In this document: positions 1 through 9,857 of the stretch, in pieces
How positions within the stretch are numbered: the stretch's first letter is position 1
Layout: each line of letters begins with the position of its first letter
Source of the DNA: Endomicrobium sp.
GTDB taxonomy: Bacteria > Elusimicrobiota > Endomicrobiia > Endomicrobiales > Endomicrobiaceae
Direction: 5' to 3'
Assembly: GCA_031266535.1 (NCBI GenBank)
Contig: JAISAS010000005.1
Coordinates: forward strand, 1 to 57,300
Length of the DNA stretch: 57,300 nucleotides
Program-made: the position numbers and the translations under genes
Notes under the pieces: model-generated
Databases searched by the model: none
What the model saw: the letters and a program-made list of their open reading frames with translations, nothing else
Told to the model about the DNA's origin: nothing

Positions 1-51
1 GAAGGTGGTAGGACAGTAGGATCAGGTGTTGTTACTGAAATTATTGAGTAA
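1..51 (+). CDS. tuf: Elongation factor Tu, C-terminal end (partial, enters from the left edge)
   Basis: Translates to EGGRTVGSGVVTEIIE*, the typical EF-Tu C-terminus; followed by rpmG/trpT/secE/nusG. Confidence 0.9.
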   Translation, partial: EGGRTVGSGVVTEIIE

Positions 52-187
52 ATTAAGTTGTGAGTGCTTTGTTTTTGGTATAAGAATTAACAAAAAATAG
101 AATAAGGTTGGGGTTATGGTTGTTGTGCACATGTTGGGTGGTATGAGTTTTTGGTGAAAGAAATGTATAACTGGGGAGTTAAGCAAT

Positions 188-340
188 ATGTCTGAAAGAA
201 TTATTACGGCTGTTGCATGTAGTGTTTGTAAGAATAGAAATTATTATTTTTGTAGAGCTAAAAAGCAAGAAAGTAAATTAACGCTTAAAAAATTTTGTAA
301 AGATTGCAAAAAGCATACTGACCATAAAGAAACTAAATAA
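188..340 (+). CDS. rpmG: 50S ribosomal protein L33 (50 aa, below the ORF-track cutoff)
   Basis: MSERIITAVACSVCKNRNYYFCRAKKQESKLTLKKFCKDCKKHTDHKETK*; CxxC...CxxC L33 pattern; canonical position between tuf and secE. Confidence 0.93.
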   Translation: MSERIITAVACSVCKNRNYYFCRAKKQESKLTLKKFCKDCKKHTDHKETK

Positions 341-452
341 TTTCTATACTTTAAAAATTGATGTTTGTTTTTTTATGTAAATTCATAGAGTTAATTTTCC
401 TTTAGATTATACAAAAATGTATTGTTGTTATTTATTGTGATTTTTTGTATGG

Positions 453-523
453 GGGGGCATAAGCTAAAGGTAAACTACTGGTCTCCAAAACCGGTTTTGG
501 AGGTTCAAATCCTTCTGCCCCTG
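453..523 (+). tRNA. trpT: tRNA-Trp(CCA)
   Basis: Acceptor GGGGGCA/TGCCCCT, anticodon stem-loop CTGGT-CTCCAAA-ACCGG with CCA anticodon, T-arm GGAGG-TTCAAAT-CCTTC, discriminator G. Confidence 0.93.
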
Positions 524-572
524 TAGTTTTGTGTATGTGAAAAAAATTTAATAAAAAAATTATGAGAGTTTA

Positions 573-761
573 ATGAACTTAATTAGAAGGTTTATACGAT
601 TTTTTAGATCTGTGTATTATGAATTTACAAAAGTTACATGGCTTGGCAGAAATGAAGTTTTAGGTGTTACTGTAATGTTAATTTTATTTGTTGTTATTAT
701 ATCTATTTTTGTCGGTGTTATTGATCTGTTTCTAGGTACTATTATCAGTATTATATTATAA
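573..761 (+). CDS. secE: Preprotein translocase subunit SecE
   Basis: 62 aa, single TM with 'Y.E..KVTW' motif, upstream of nusG. Confidence 0.95.
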   Translation: MNLIRRFIRFFRSVYYEFTKVTWLGRNEVLGVTVMLILFVVIISIFVGVIDLFLGTIISIIL

Positions 762-777
762 TATTTTGAGGTAAAAA

Positions 778-1308
778 ATGGTAAATCAGTGGTATATTAT
801 TCATACTTATTCAGGACATGAAGATAAAGTTAAAAATAGGTTGGAGATGGCTATTGCGAATTTAAATATGCATAATTATGTTTCTCGAATACTTATTCCA
901 ACTGAAGAGGTAATTGAGGTAAAACAAAATAAAAAAATAGTAAAAAAAAGAAAATTTTATCCTGGGTATATTTTTATTGAAATGATTGTAAATGATACTA
1001 CCTACTGGTTAATAAAAAATACTGTTGGAGTTACGGATTTTCTTGGAGGAATAAAACCTATTCCTATGGCTCAGCATGAAGTTGAAAATCTTCTTAATGT
1101 TATCGCTAGTCCGGGTGCTTCTAGGCCTAGACCAGCAATACTATTTGAAAGAGAAGAAAATGTTCGTATTGTTGAAGGTCCATTTAAGCATTTTATAGGT
1201 GTTGTAGATGAGGTTAATCAAGAAAAAGGTAAACTTAGAGTTATGGTTATGATATTTGGAAGACCTACGCCTGTTGAACTTGATTTTTTACAGGTTGAAA
1301 AAATATAA
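778..1308 (+). CDS. nusG: Transcription termination/antitermination protein NusG
   Basis: 'WYIIHTYSGHEDKVKNRLE', 'FYPGYIFIEM', C-terminal KOW 'VRIVEGPFKHFIGVVDEVNQEKGKLRVMV'. Confidence 0.98.
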   Translation: MVNQWYIIHTYSGHEDKVKNRLEMAIANLNMHNYVSRILIPTEEVIEVKQNKKIVKKRKFYPGYIFIEMIVNDTTYWLIKNTVGVTDFLGGIKPIPMAQHEVENLLNVIASPGASRPRPAILFEREENVRIVEGPFKHFIGVVDEVNQEKGKLRVMVMIFGRPTPVELDFLQVEKI

Positions 1309-1377
1309 GATTAATAAGTTTTTTGTTAGTATAAATGATAATTTTAAAAATAAAATCTAGCATAGGAGTGTTGTGAG

Positions 1378-1812
1378 ATGGCCACAAAAAAAATAAAGAC
1401 GTTTATTAAATTGCAAATATTAGCTGGTGAAGCAAATCCTGCTCCACCTGTTGGGCCTGCGTTAGGACAGCAGGGTATCAATATCTTAAATTTTTGTAAG
1501 CAGTTTAATGAAGAAACGAAAAATATTGAACATGGGATGATAGTACCTGTAATTATAACTGTATTTGAAGATAAATCATTTACGTTTGTAACTAAAAAAC
1601 CCCCTGTTTCTGCCTTAGTAAAGAAGGTTGTTGGTATTGCTAAAGCTTCGGGGATTCCAAACAAAAATAAAGTAGGAACAATTACTATGTTGCAAGTTGA
1701 AGAAATAGCAAAACAAAAGATGCCTGATTTAAATGCAAATGGCAATTTAAATGCTGCAAAACTTATGGTTGAAGGAACTATAAAAAGTATGGGTATTGAT
1801 ATAGTTAAATGA
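1378..1812 (+). CDS. rplK: 50S ribosomal protein L11
   Basis: '[34 protein letters not shown]'. Confidence 0.98.
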   Translation: MATKKIKTFIKLQILAGEANPAPPVGPALGQQGINILNFCKQFNEETKNIEHGMIVPVIITVFEDKSFTFVTKKPPVSALVKKVVGIAKASGIPNKNKVGTITMLQVEEIAKQKMPDLNANGNLNAAKLMVEGTIKSMGIDIVK

Positions 1813-1931
1813 TAATTATTACATTTATTTGTACGTTAAATTTAGATAAGTCTTTAGCATTAAAGATATAAAAAGTAATAATTTGTTTGGTGGTTGATTT
1901 TTTTATAATGCTTGGAGTATCGGAGAGAAAA

Positions 1932-2609
1932 ATGGGTAAAAGATTAGATGAAATTATAAAGTTGATTGATAAAAATAAAAATTATGATATTCCTCAAGCT
2001 GTAATTCTTGTAAAAAAAATGGCAAATGCAAAGTTTGATGAGACCATTGAAGTTCATATTAAACTTGGAATTAATCCAAAACAAAGCGATCAGGTAATAA
2101 GAGGTACGGTTTCTTTACCGTATGGTATAGGAAAGATAAGAAAAGTTGCAGTTTTAACAAAGGGAGAAAAGCAAAAAGAAGCAAAATTAGCAGGTGCTGA
2201 CATTATAGGTGCTGATGATTTAATAGATGATATTTCAAGTGGTAATATCAATTTTGATGTTCTTGTTGTGACCCCTGATGTTATGAAAGATTTAAGTAAA
2301 ATTGCGAAAATTCTTGGACCAAAAGGTCTTATGCCTAATCCAAAATCTGGGACAGTAACGTTTAATATTGCTACTGTTGTTAAAGAATTAAAGAATGGAA
2401 GAGTAGAATATAAAAATGATTCTTTTGGAATAATTCATGTGCCTGTAGGCAAAGCATCTTTTGAACAAAAAAAACTTGTAGATAATATACAAAGTTTGAT
2501 AGATGCTGTAATAAAAGCAAAACCTTCAAAATCGAAAGGACAGTACATAAAAAGTATTGCAGTTTCATCAACTATGGGACCAGGAATATTTATTGAACAT
2601 AGAATGTAG
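1932..2609 (+). CDS. rplA: 50S ribosomal protein L1
   Basis: ORF 1887..2609; likely start MGKRLDEIIKL at 1932; 'LGPKGLMPNPKSGTVT' L1 signature. Confidence 0.97.
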   Translation: MGKRLDEIIKLIDKNKNYDIPQAVILVKKMANAKFDETIEVHIKLGINPKQSDQVIRGTVSLPYGIGKIRKVAVLTKGEKQKEAKLAGADIIGADDLIDDISSGNINFDVLVVTPDVMKDLSKIAKILGPKGLMPNPKSGTVTFNIATVVKELKNGRVEYKNDSFGIIHVPVGKASFEQKKLVDNIQSLIDAVIKAKPSKSKGQYIKSIAVSSTMGPGIFIEHRM

Positions 2610-2699
2610 TTACATAATAAAAATAAGATTAATTTTTTAAAGGTGGATGATTAGTTTATTTTGAATGTAAAAATAGAAAAGGGTTTGCTTGTAATTAAG

Positions 2700-3060
2700 T
2701 GAAATATGAATATGGACAAAATAAAAAAAGCAATAGAAATTTTATAGTTTTTTTGTTGCTGAAGAAAAGTTTAAAATGTAGTTATTGCAAAATACGTTAG
2801 AGTGAATAACGATTGGGTTTTAAAAATTTCCGTTAATAAGATTAATATAATGATTATTAATATATGAGTTGTATTTTTAAATCTATTCTAAATGGAAGTG
2901 GTATATTAAAGGTTTCATATGAATAATCAAAAAAGTTTTTTCAAGAATTCTTGTTAGTTTTAAAAATTTTGTAGATAGAATTTAGATTAAATATTGTAAG
3001 AAAAAACAGGATAATGAGATGGTTTTATTCAGAAGTGTTTTATAATGAACTATAATCGTG
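2700..3060 (+). pseudogene. rimP: Degraded rimP (ribosome maturation factor)
   Basis: No ORF, but conceptual translation near 2781 gives 'VVIAKYVRVNNDWVLKISVNKI', resembling the RimP N-domain (V.yvr..g.WvLrv.iDk), followed by stops; 'SFKNFVDRI*IKY' further on resembles the '(P)LK..DF.r..Gk.v' region. Sits immediately upstream of nusA, the usual rimP position. Confidence 0.7.
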
Positions 3061-3226
3061 CATGTTGTTATTTAGCATAGTTTTGCTATATGGTGGAAAT
3101 TTATTAAGAAAGAAAAATTTTAGAAAGTAGTGTGCATTTATTTTAAATGATCAATATGGTTTTTAGATAAATTTCTATGTTATGATTGAGAGTTAGATAT
3201 TGTTAGCTTTATAGTTGGAGGGATAT

Positions 3227-4303
3227 ATGACAGAAAAGAGCGAGCTTTTTATAGCTCTTGAACAAATCGAAAAAGACAAAAAAATTAAAAAAGAAGATAT
3301 TTTAATGGTTGTAGAGAATGCGCTTGTATCAGCATACAAGAAACATGTTGGTAGGAATGTTAATGTTGAAGCTAGAGTGGATCATAAAACTGGGGAAATG
3401 ACTGCAAATGTTGTGAAAGTTGTTGTTAAAGATGTTCTAAATCCACTTTTAGAGATATGTGTTCATGATGCAAAAAAACTTGGCCAGTGCACAGATATAG
3501 GTTCTGAGGTAAGAATGCCACTTAATACTCAAGATTTTTCACGTATTGCAGCACAAACAGCTAAACAAGTTATTATACAAAAAATAAGAGAATCTGAAAG
3601 AGATTCATTGTTCTATGAAATGAAAGAAAAAGTTGGTCAAATTATAAATGGAGTTGTATATAGTAAAGTTAATAAAAGTCTTATAATTGATTTAGGTAAG
3701 ACTGAAGCTATCCTTCCTGTAAGTGAACAGGTATATAAAGAAAAGTTTAATATTGGGCAGCATATAAAAACTGTAATTATAAGGGTTGAAAAGAAATTTA
3801 AAACTTCAGGAATAGTTTTATCAAGGGCGAATACCATGCTTGTAAAAAGGCTTTTTGAGCTTGAAGTACCTGAAATTTATGAAAAAGTTGTAGAAATAGT
3901 TGATATTGTAAGAGAGTCTGGTATGAGGACAAAGGTGTCTGTGTTATCTCATAATCCTAAAGTTGATCCTGTAGGTGCATGTGTAGGAATAAGGGGAGCA
4001 AGAATAAAACCTATAATTGATGAATTGAATGGGGAAAGAGTTGACTTAATTTCATTTTCACTTGATTCCACAAAATATATAAAAGGGGCTTTATCTCCTG
4101 CAAAGATTACTTCTGTAACAATTATATCTCAAGAAGATAAAAAGGCTGAAGTTTTGGTAAGTGATGATATGTTATCTTTAGCTATTGGGAAGAATGGACA
4201 TAATGTAAGATTAGCTGCGAAACTTACTGGTTGGCATATAGATGTTAAATCAGATGAGCAAAGTAAGAAAAAAAATAATGAAGAAGTTGAAAAAATAAGT
4301 TGA
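3227..4303 (+). CDS. nusA: Transcription elongation/termination factor NusA
   Basis: S1 and KH domains: 'DPVGACVGIRGARIKPIIDELNGERVDLI', 'LSLAIGKNGHNVRLAAKLTGWHIDVKS'; likely start MTEKSELF at 3227. Confidence 0.97.
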   Translation: MTEKSELFIALEQIEKDKKIKKEDILMVVENALVSAYKKHVGRNVNVEARVDHKTGEMTANVVKVVVKDVLNPLLEICVHDAKKLGQCTDIGSEVRMPLNTQDFSRIAAQTAKQVIIQKIRESERDSLFYEMKEKVGQIINGVVYSKVNKSLIIDLGKTEAILPVSEQVYKEKFNIGQHIKTVIIRVEKKFKTSGIVLSRANTMLVKRLFELEVPEIYEKVVEIVDIVRESGMRTKVSVLSHNPKVDPVGACVGIRGARIKPIIDELNGERVDLISFSLDSTKYIKGALSPAKITSVTIISQEDKKAEVLVSDDMLSLAIGKNGHNVRLAAKLTGWHIDVKSDEQSKKKNNEEVEKIS

Positions 4304-4390
4304 AATTTTTAATAATTGTTATTTTATGGCTTTTTTGAGTGTGAATTAAAAAAAACTTCTAAGAAATAGGTAAAGGTATAAGTGTAATAT

Positions 4391-6703
4391 ATGACACCAA
4401 GAAAAATTAGTAAAATTAAAGGGAATTCTGAAGAAAGAATTGTAAAAAAGAAAATTGCTAAGAAAACTACAAAAAAAGTTGGTTCAAAAATTAAAATTGA
4501 AGATAAAATTGCTAAGAAAACTACAAAAAAAGTTGTTAATTTAAAGAAGATTGTTAAATCTGGAGTTATACCTAAAAAAATAAAATTAAAATCCAAAACA
4601 AAGATAGAAATTGATTCTAAAATTAAATCTAAACCTGTTATAAAAACTATTTCCGAAGAAAATAAATTTAAAAGAAAACGAAAATTTATTAAGGATACTG
4701 AAAAAGAAATAGCAAAAGAAGATTTATATAAAAGGGAGTCGGCTGATGTATGTGATTCTTTCCAAAAAGTAGTTGATAGTAATCAAATAAAGAAAAAAGA
4801 GCAAGCTGATTTATTATTGAATGTTGTTAAGCCAAAGTGTTTGAAAGAAAGATTGACTACAGATGGAAGAAAGCATTTTATTGGAAGTCAGGAAAAATCA
4901 CATGTTTTAAAAACAGGTAATTTATCTAGAATATCTGCGACTACTGATGATGCAAATCTTATTTTGATAAGTGAGTTAACAACAGTAAAAGATCTTGCTG
5001 ATAAAATGAAGCTTATGTACGGAGATGTTTTAAAAAAACTTCTTCTAATGGGTAGTATATCCACAGTAAATCAGAGACTTGATGCTGATACAGCTACTCT
5101 TTTGGCTAATGAATTTGGTTATAATACTAAATTTTTATCAATCTATTCGGAAGAAAAAATAAACATTCAAAAAGAAGATTTATCAAAGTCAAAGCCACGT
5201 CCTGCTGTGGTCACTATTATGGGACATGTTGATCATGGAAAAACTTCTTTACTTGATGTAATAAGAAGCAGTAATATTGTTGAAAGAGAACATGGTGGAA
5301 TTACACAGCACATTGGAGCATATAAAGTTAAAATGCCAAAAAAAGAAGAGTATATTGTTTTTCTAGATACGCCAGGGCATGAAGCTTTTACGGCTATGCG
5401 TTCTAGAGGAACACAAGTTACAGATATAGTTATACTTGTTGTTTCTGCAAATGATGGTGTAATGCCTCAGACGATTGAAGCAATAAGTCATGCAAAAGTT
5501 GCAAATGTTCCTATAATAGTTGCTATAAATAAAATAGATTTACCTACAGCAGATTCTAAAAAGGTAAGACAAGAATTAAGTAATCATGGGCTTATACCTG
5601 AAGAATGGGGTGGTGATGTAATAATGATTGATATTTCTGCAAAGCAAAAAATTAATATTAATTTTTTGCTTGAGATGATTTTGCTTAAAGCAGAAATGAT
5701 GGAACTTAAATCAAATCCTGATAAAAATGCTGAGGGAGTTGTTGTTGAAGCCAAACTGGATTCTCGTAGAGGTCCAGTTGCAACTCTTTTAGTTCAAAGT
5801 GGAACCTTGAAAATTGGAGATAATATAGTTGTTGGTACAGCTTATGGAAAAATAAGAGCTATGATTAATGAATGTGGCGAAAAATTTAATAAAGTTTTTC
5901 CAAGTACTCCGATAGAGGTTTTGGGTATAGGTGAAACTCCGCAAGTTGGTGATAAATTTGTTGTGGTTAATCATGAATCTTATGCTAGGGAAATTGTGCA
6001 ATCCAGAAAAGTAAAAATTAAAGAAGCTTCTTTAAAACCTAAATACTATTTGTCTCTTGCAGATATAAATTCTAGACGTGTAAAAAGTTTAAGAATAATA
6101 CTAAAAACAGATGTTCAAGGTTCTTTAGGAGCATTAAGTGATTCTTTGGAAAAACTTTCTACTTCTGAAATAAGTTTGAAAATAATACATAAAGGTGCTG
6201 GAGCAATTACAGAATCTGATGTTGCTTTAGCTGTTGCCTCAAATGCGCTAATAATTGGCTTTAATCTACGTCCAGATGTTGCAATTGAAAAGATTATAAA
6301 TAGTGAAGGTGTAAGTATAAATATTTATAGAATTATTTATGATTTAATTTCAGATGTAAAGGCGGCTATGGAAGGTATGCTTGAACCTGATGTAAAGGAA
6401 AAAATAATTGGGAAAGCCACTGTAAGGCAAATATTTAAGTTATCAAATCATGAGATTATTTCTGGATGTTTTATTACTGATGGTAAAATACAAAAGAGTG
6501 CGAAAGTGAGATTATTAAGAAATAGTATTATTATTTTTGAAGGTAATATTTCTTCATTAAAAAGATTTAAAGATGATGTTAAAGAAGTTGAAAAAGGTTA
6601 TGAATGTGGAATATGTTTTGAAAATTTTTCTGATATAAAATTAGGAGATATTATAGAAAATTTTACTATAGAAAAAATATCAAGAAAGTTAAATAGCTAC
6701 TAA
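4391..6703 (+). CDS. infB: Translation initiation factor IF-2
   Basis: '[23 protein letters not shown]', '[15 protein letters not shown]', '[10 protein letters not shown]'; Lys-rich N-terminus. Confidence 0.98.
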   Translation: MTPRKISKIKGNSEERIVKKKIAKKTTKKVGSKIKIEDKIAKKTTKKVVNLKKIVKSGVIPKKIKLKSKTKIEIDSKIKSKPVIKTISEENKFKRKRKFIKDTEKEIAKEDLYKRESADVCDSFQKVVDSNQIKKKEQADLLLNVVKPKCLKERLTTDGRKHFIGSQEKSHVLKTGNLSRISATTDDANLILISELTTVKDLADKMKLMYGDVLKKLLLMGSISTVNQRLDADTATLLANEFGYNTKFLSIYSEEKINIQKEDLSKSKPRPAVVTIMGHVDHGKTSLLDVIRSSNIVEREHGGITQHIGAYKVKMPKKEEYIVFLDTPGHEAFTAMRSRGTQVTDIVILVVSANDGVMPQTIEAISHAKVANVPIIVAINKIDLPTADSKKVRQELSNHGLIPEEWGGDVIMIDISAKQKININFLLEMILLKAEMMELKSNPDKNAEGVVVEAKLDSRRGPVATLLVQSGTLKIGDNIVVGTAYGKIRAMINECGEKFNKVFPSTPIEVLGIGETPQVGDKFVVVNHESYAREIVQSRKVKIKEASLKPKYYLSLADINSRRVKSLRIILKTDVQGSLGALSDSLEKLSTSEISLKIIHKGAGAITESDVALAVASNALIIGFNLRPDVAIEKIINSEGVSINIYRIIYDLISDVKAAMEGMLEPDVKEKIIGKATVRQIFKLSNHEIISGCFITDGKIQKSAKVRLLRNSIIIFEGNISSLKRFKDDVKEVEKGYECGICFENFSDIKLGDIIENFTIEKISRKLNSY
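4451..4535 (+). repeat. 31-bp direct repeat (4451-4481 and 4505-4535) inside infB
   Basis: aaaattgctaagaaaactacaaaaaaagttg occurs twice, 54 bp apart, encoding [10 protein letters not shown] twice in frame. Confidence 0.9.
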
Positions 6704-6741
6704 AAAAGATAATTAAAATAATAAATAAGAGAGGTAAAAAA

Positions 6742-6933
6742 GTGTCTCGCAAATGTATAGTTTGTGGTAAAAATTCAAAGTCTGGAAATACAGTTAGTTA
6801 TTCGAATAAAGCTTCAAAAAGGATTTTTAAGCCAAATATTCAAAGTCTAAACATTTTTTTGAATGGGAAAAAAACGCGCGAGCTAGTTTGTACTTCTTGT
6901 ATCAAATCTGATAGAATTAAAAAAGCGATATGA
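6742..6933 (+). CDS. rpmB: 50S ribosomal protein L28
   Basis: GTG start; '[33 protein letters not shown]'; preceded by gagagg RBS. Confidence 0.93.
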   Translation: MSRKCIVCGKNSKSGNTVSYSNKASKRIFKPNIQSLNIFLNGKKTRELVCTSCIKSDRIKKAI

Positions 6934-6985
6934 TGAGTTACTGATCTTTTTTCTGGTTATATTCTCTAAATAGACTAGACATAAA

Positions 6986-9595
6986 CTAGTTTATATATTT
7001 TTTTCTGAACTCTAAGTTGTTTTTATCTTTTTTATCTATATCAATAACAACGTTGTCACCTTCTTTAAATTCTTTTGAAATGAGTTTCAAAGAAAAAGGA
7101 TTTAATAGATGTATTTGTATAGCTCTTTTTAAAGGTCTTGCACCAAAAGCAGGGTCATATCCTTTTGATGATATGAAATCTTTTGCTTTGTTGGTTAATT
7201 CCACGTTTATTTTCTTTTCAGCAATACGATTTTCAAAAACTTCAAGTTGTATATCGATAATTTTATTTAATTCCTGTTCATTTAAATTATGAAATATTAT
7301 TGTTTCATCTACTCTATTTAAAAATTCAGGTCTAAAATAAACATAAAGTTCTTGTATAATTTTATTTTTTATTTCATTATAATTATCATATTTTTGAAAA
7401 TATTGTAAACCTATATTTGACGTCATTATGATTACAGTATTTTTAAAGTTAATAGTTCTTCCATGGCCGTCAGTAAGTCTACCATCATCGAGTAGTTGAA
7501 GCATGATATTAAACACTTCAGGATTAGCTTTTTCGATTTCATCAAATAACACTATACAATAAGGTCTTCTTCTTACAGTCTCTGTTAGTTGTCCACCTTC
7601 TTCAAATCCTACATAACCTGGAGGAGCTCCTATTATACGAGATACACTGTGTTTCTCCATATATTCTGACATGTCAACTCTTACAATATTTTTTTCATCG
7701 TCAAATAGGAGTTCTGCAAGTGCTTTAGCAAGTTCAGTTTTTCCAACGCCAGTAGGACCTAAGAATAAAAACGAACCTATAGGTTTATTCGGATCAGAAA
7801 GACTAGATCTAGAACGACGTATTGCATTGGATATTGCAGATATAGCTTCATTTTGCCCAATAACTCTTTTATGAAGTATATCCTCCATTTTAAGAAGTTT
7901 TTGCATTTCGCTTTCTATCATGCGTTTAACAGGTATTCCTGTCCATTTACTCACAATTTCAGCAACATCCTCTTCATCTACTTCTTCTTTTAGTATTTTT
8001 TTTTCTTTTTGCATATTTAAAAGTTTTTTATTTTCTATATCAAGTTGTTTTTGTATATTTGGTATTTTTCCGTAACGTATTTCTGAAACTGTATTCAAAT
8101 CACCCATTCTTTCTGCCTTTTGTTCTTCAATTTTTAAATTTTCGAGAAGTGCCTTAAAATTTCTTATATTTGATATTGTTTTTTTTTCTTTTTCCCAATG
8201 TGTTTTCATTTTAAGAAAGTCTTGTTTTAATTCGTTTATTTCTTGATCCATATTTTCAAGACGTTTTTTTGATACACTATCAGTTTCTTTTTTTACTGCT
8301 TGTTTCTCAATTTCAAGTTGTCTTATTTTTCTTTCTATAATGTCAAGATCTGCAGGCATTGAGTCTATTTCCATTCTTAATTTGCTAGCAGATTCATCAA
8401 TTAGATCTATTGCTTTGTCTGGAAGATATCTGTCAGTTATATACCTTGAACTTAATGTTGCTGCTGCAATTAATGCTAAATCTTTTATTCTTACTCCGTG
8501 GTGAATTTCATATTTTTCTTTTATACCCCTCAAAATTGTAACAGTATCTTCAACAGATGGTTCTCCGGCAAAAATTGGTTGGAAACGCCTTTCTAAAGCT
8601 ACATCTTTTTCAATATGTTTTCTGTATTCATCTGGAGTTGTTGCTCCTACAAGTTTTAATTCTCCTCTAGCAAGCATAGGTTTTATCATATTTGCAATAT
8701 CAATTGTTCCTTCTCCAGATCCTACTCCAACTATTGTGTGTAATTCATCAACAAAAAGAATTATTCCTCCGTGAGCTGATTGAATTTCTTTAAGAACTGC
8801 TTTCACCCTATTCTCGAATTCTCCTCTGTATTTTGTACCAGCTATCAATGCTCCTAAATCTAAAGCTATAATTTTTTTATCTTTCAGACTTTCCGGTATA
8901 TCTCCTAAAATTATACGCTGAGCAAGTCCTTCTATTATAGCTGTTTTTCCAACACCAGGTTCACCTATAATGACAGGATTATTTTTTGTTCTTCTTGATA
9001 AAACTTGCATACATCTACGTATTTCTTCATTTCTACCTATGACTGGATCAAGCTTTCCGTGTTTTGCTAAATTTGTTAAGTTTTTACCATATTTTTCTAG
9101 AGCTTGATATTTATCTTCGGGATTAGGATCCATAATATGTTGCTCTCCCCTTATACTTATAAGTATTTTTAAAATAATATCTTGTGTAAATCCATATTTT
9201 GTTAATACTTTAGAACTGTTTTCAGAACTTTCTTCCACTATAGCAATAAAAATATGCTCTGTAGAGATAAAATTATCATTTAAATTTTTTGAAATTTTTT
9301 CAGAATTATTTAAAATTTTATTCAATTTATGAGATATAAATAGATTTTCTCCATAAACTTTAGGCTTTTTTTCAATTTCCGATAGTAAGTCACTTATAAT
9401 ATTTTCAAATATTGTATTTTTCTGTTTTATTGTTGCAAATTTTTTTATTATTACTCTAACTATGCCATCATGTTGTCTAATTAATGCATACAGAAGATGT
9501 TCTGAAGTTATTTCTTGATTTCCGTACTCATAAGCTAAATTTTGAGCATTTGTTAATGCTTCTTGTGATTTAATTGTGAATCTAGAGATGTTCAT
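6986..9595 (-). CDS. clpB: ClpB chaperone (AAA+ disaggregase)
   Basis: Two Walker A motifs (GEPGVGKTAI; GPTGVGKTEL), Clp_N domain and coiled-coil middle domain. Confidence 0.98.
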   Translation of the reverse strand: MNISRFTIKSQEALTNAQNLAYEYGNQEITSEHLLYALIRQHDGIVRVIIKKFATIKQKNTIFENIISDLLSEIEKKPKVYGENLFISHKLNKILNNSEKISKNLNDNFISTEHIFIAIVEESSENSSKVLTKYGFTQDIILKILISIRGEQHIMDPNPEDKYQALEKYGKNLTNLAKHGKLDPVIGRNEEIRRCMQVLSRRTKNNPVIIGEPGVGKTAIIEGLAQRIILGDIPESLKDKKIIALDLGALIAGTKYRGEFENRVKAVLKEIQSAHGGIILFVDELHTIVGVGSGEGTIDIANMIKPMLARGELKLVGATTPDEYRKHIEKDVALERRFQPIFAGEPSVEDTVTILRGIKEKYEIHHGVRIKDLALIAAATLSSRYITDRYLPDKAIDLIDESASKLRMEIDSMPADLDIIERKIRQLEIEKQAVKKETDSVSKKRLENMDQEINELKQDFLKMKTHWEKEKKTISNIRNFKALLENLKIEEQKAERMGDLNTVSEIRYGKIPNIQKQLDIENKKLLNMQKEKKILKEEVDEEDVAEIVSKWTGIPVKRMIESEMQKLLKMEDILHKRVIGQNEAISAISNAIRRSRSSLSDPNKPIGSFLFLGPTGVGKTELAKALAELLFDDEKNIVRVDMSEYMEKHSVSRIIGAPPGYVGFEEGGQLTETVRRRPYCIVLFDEIEKANPEVFNIMLQLLDDGRLTDGHGRTINFKNTVIIMTSNIGLQYFQKYDNYNEIKNKIIQELYVYFRPEFLNRVDETIIFHNLNEQELNKIIDIQLEVFENRIAEKKINVELTNKAKDFISSKGYDPAFGARPLKRAIQIHLLNPFSLKLISKEFKEGDNVVIDIDKKDKNNLEFRKKYIN

Positions 9596-9703
9596 ATAAA
9601 CCCTTATTTTTTAAATATAGCATTACAAACAAAACATACAACTTATATAATTTGATATTATTTAGTTATTCAACAAATCCCAATTTTCGTATTGTATAAA
9701 GTT

Positions 9704-9732
9704 TATATAACATAAGTTTATTCACAAGTCAA
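9704..9732 (-). promoter_or_regulatory. Putative sigma70-type promoter for clpB
   Basis: On the minus strand TTGACT (9732-9727) - 17 nt - TATATA (9709-9704), upstream of the clpB start. Confidence 0.5.
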
Positions 9733-9857
9733 TAATAAGAATTTTATGAAAATTATTTTGGCATTAATTGTGAATTTTATTAAAAATTTAGCACAGTAAA
9801 TAAAAAGTAAAAAACTAATTTTTCACGTGACATAAGAAATTTATAAAAAGTATTTTG

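Noticed and set aside
1344-1745. 133-aa minus-strand ORF
   Set aside because: Antisense to rplK; hydrophobic low-complexity translation typical of AT-rich antisense frames.
4324-4596. 90-aa minus-strand hydrophobic ORF
   Set aside because: Antisense to the Lys-rich infB N-terminus; Phe/Leu-rich product is a codon artefact.
6934-6985. Convergent terminator between rpmB and clpB (ACTAG-acataaa-CTAGT followed by T-rich sequence)
   Set aside because: Only a 5-bp stem with offset T-tract; too weak to list.
7017-7292. Plus-strand 91-aa ORF
   Set aside because: Antisense to clpB; no RBS or recognisable domain.
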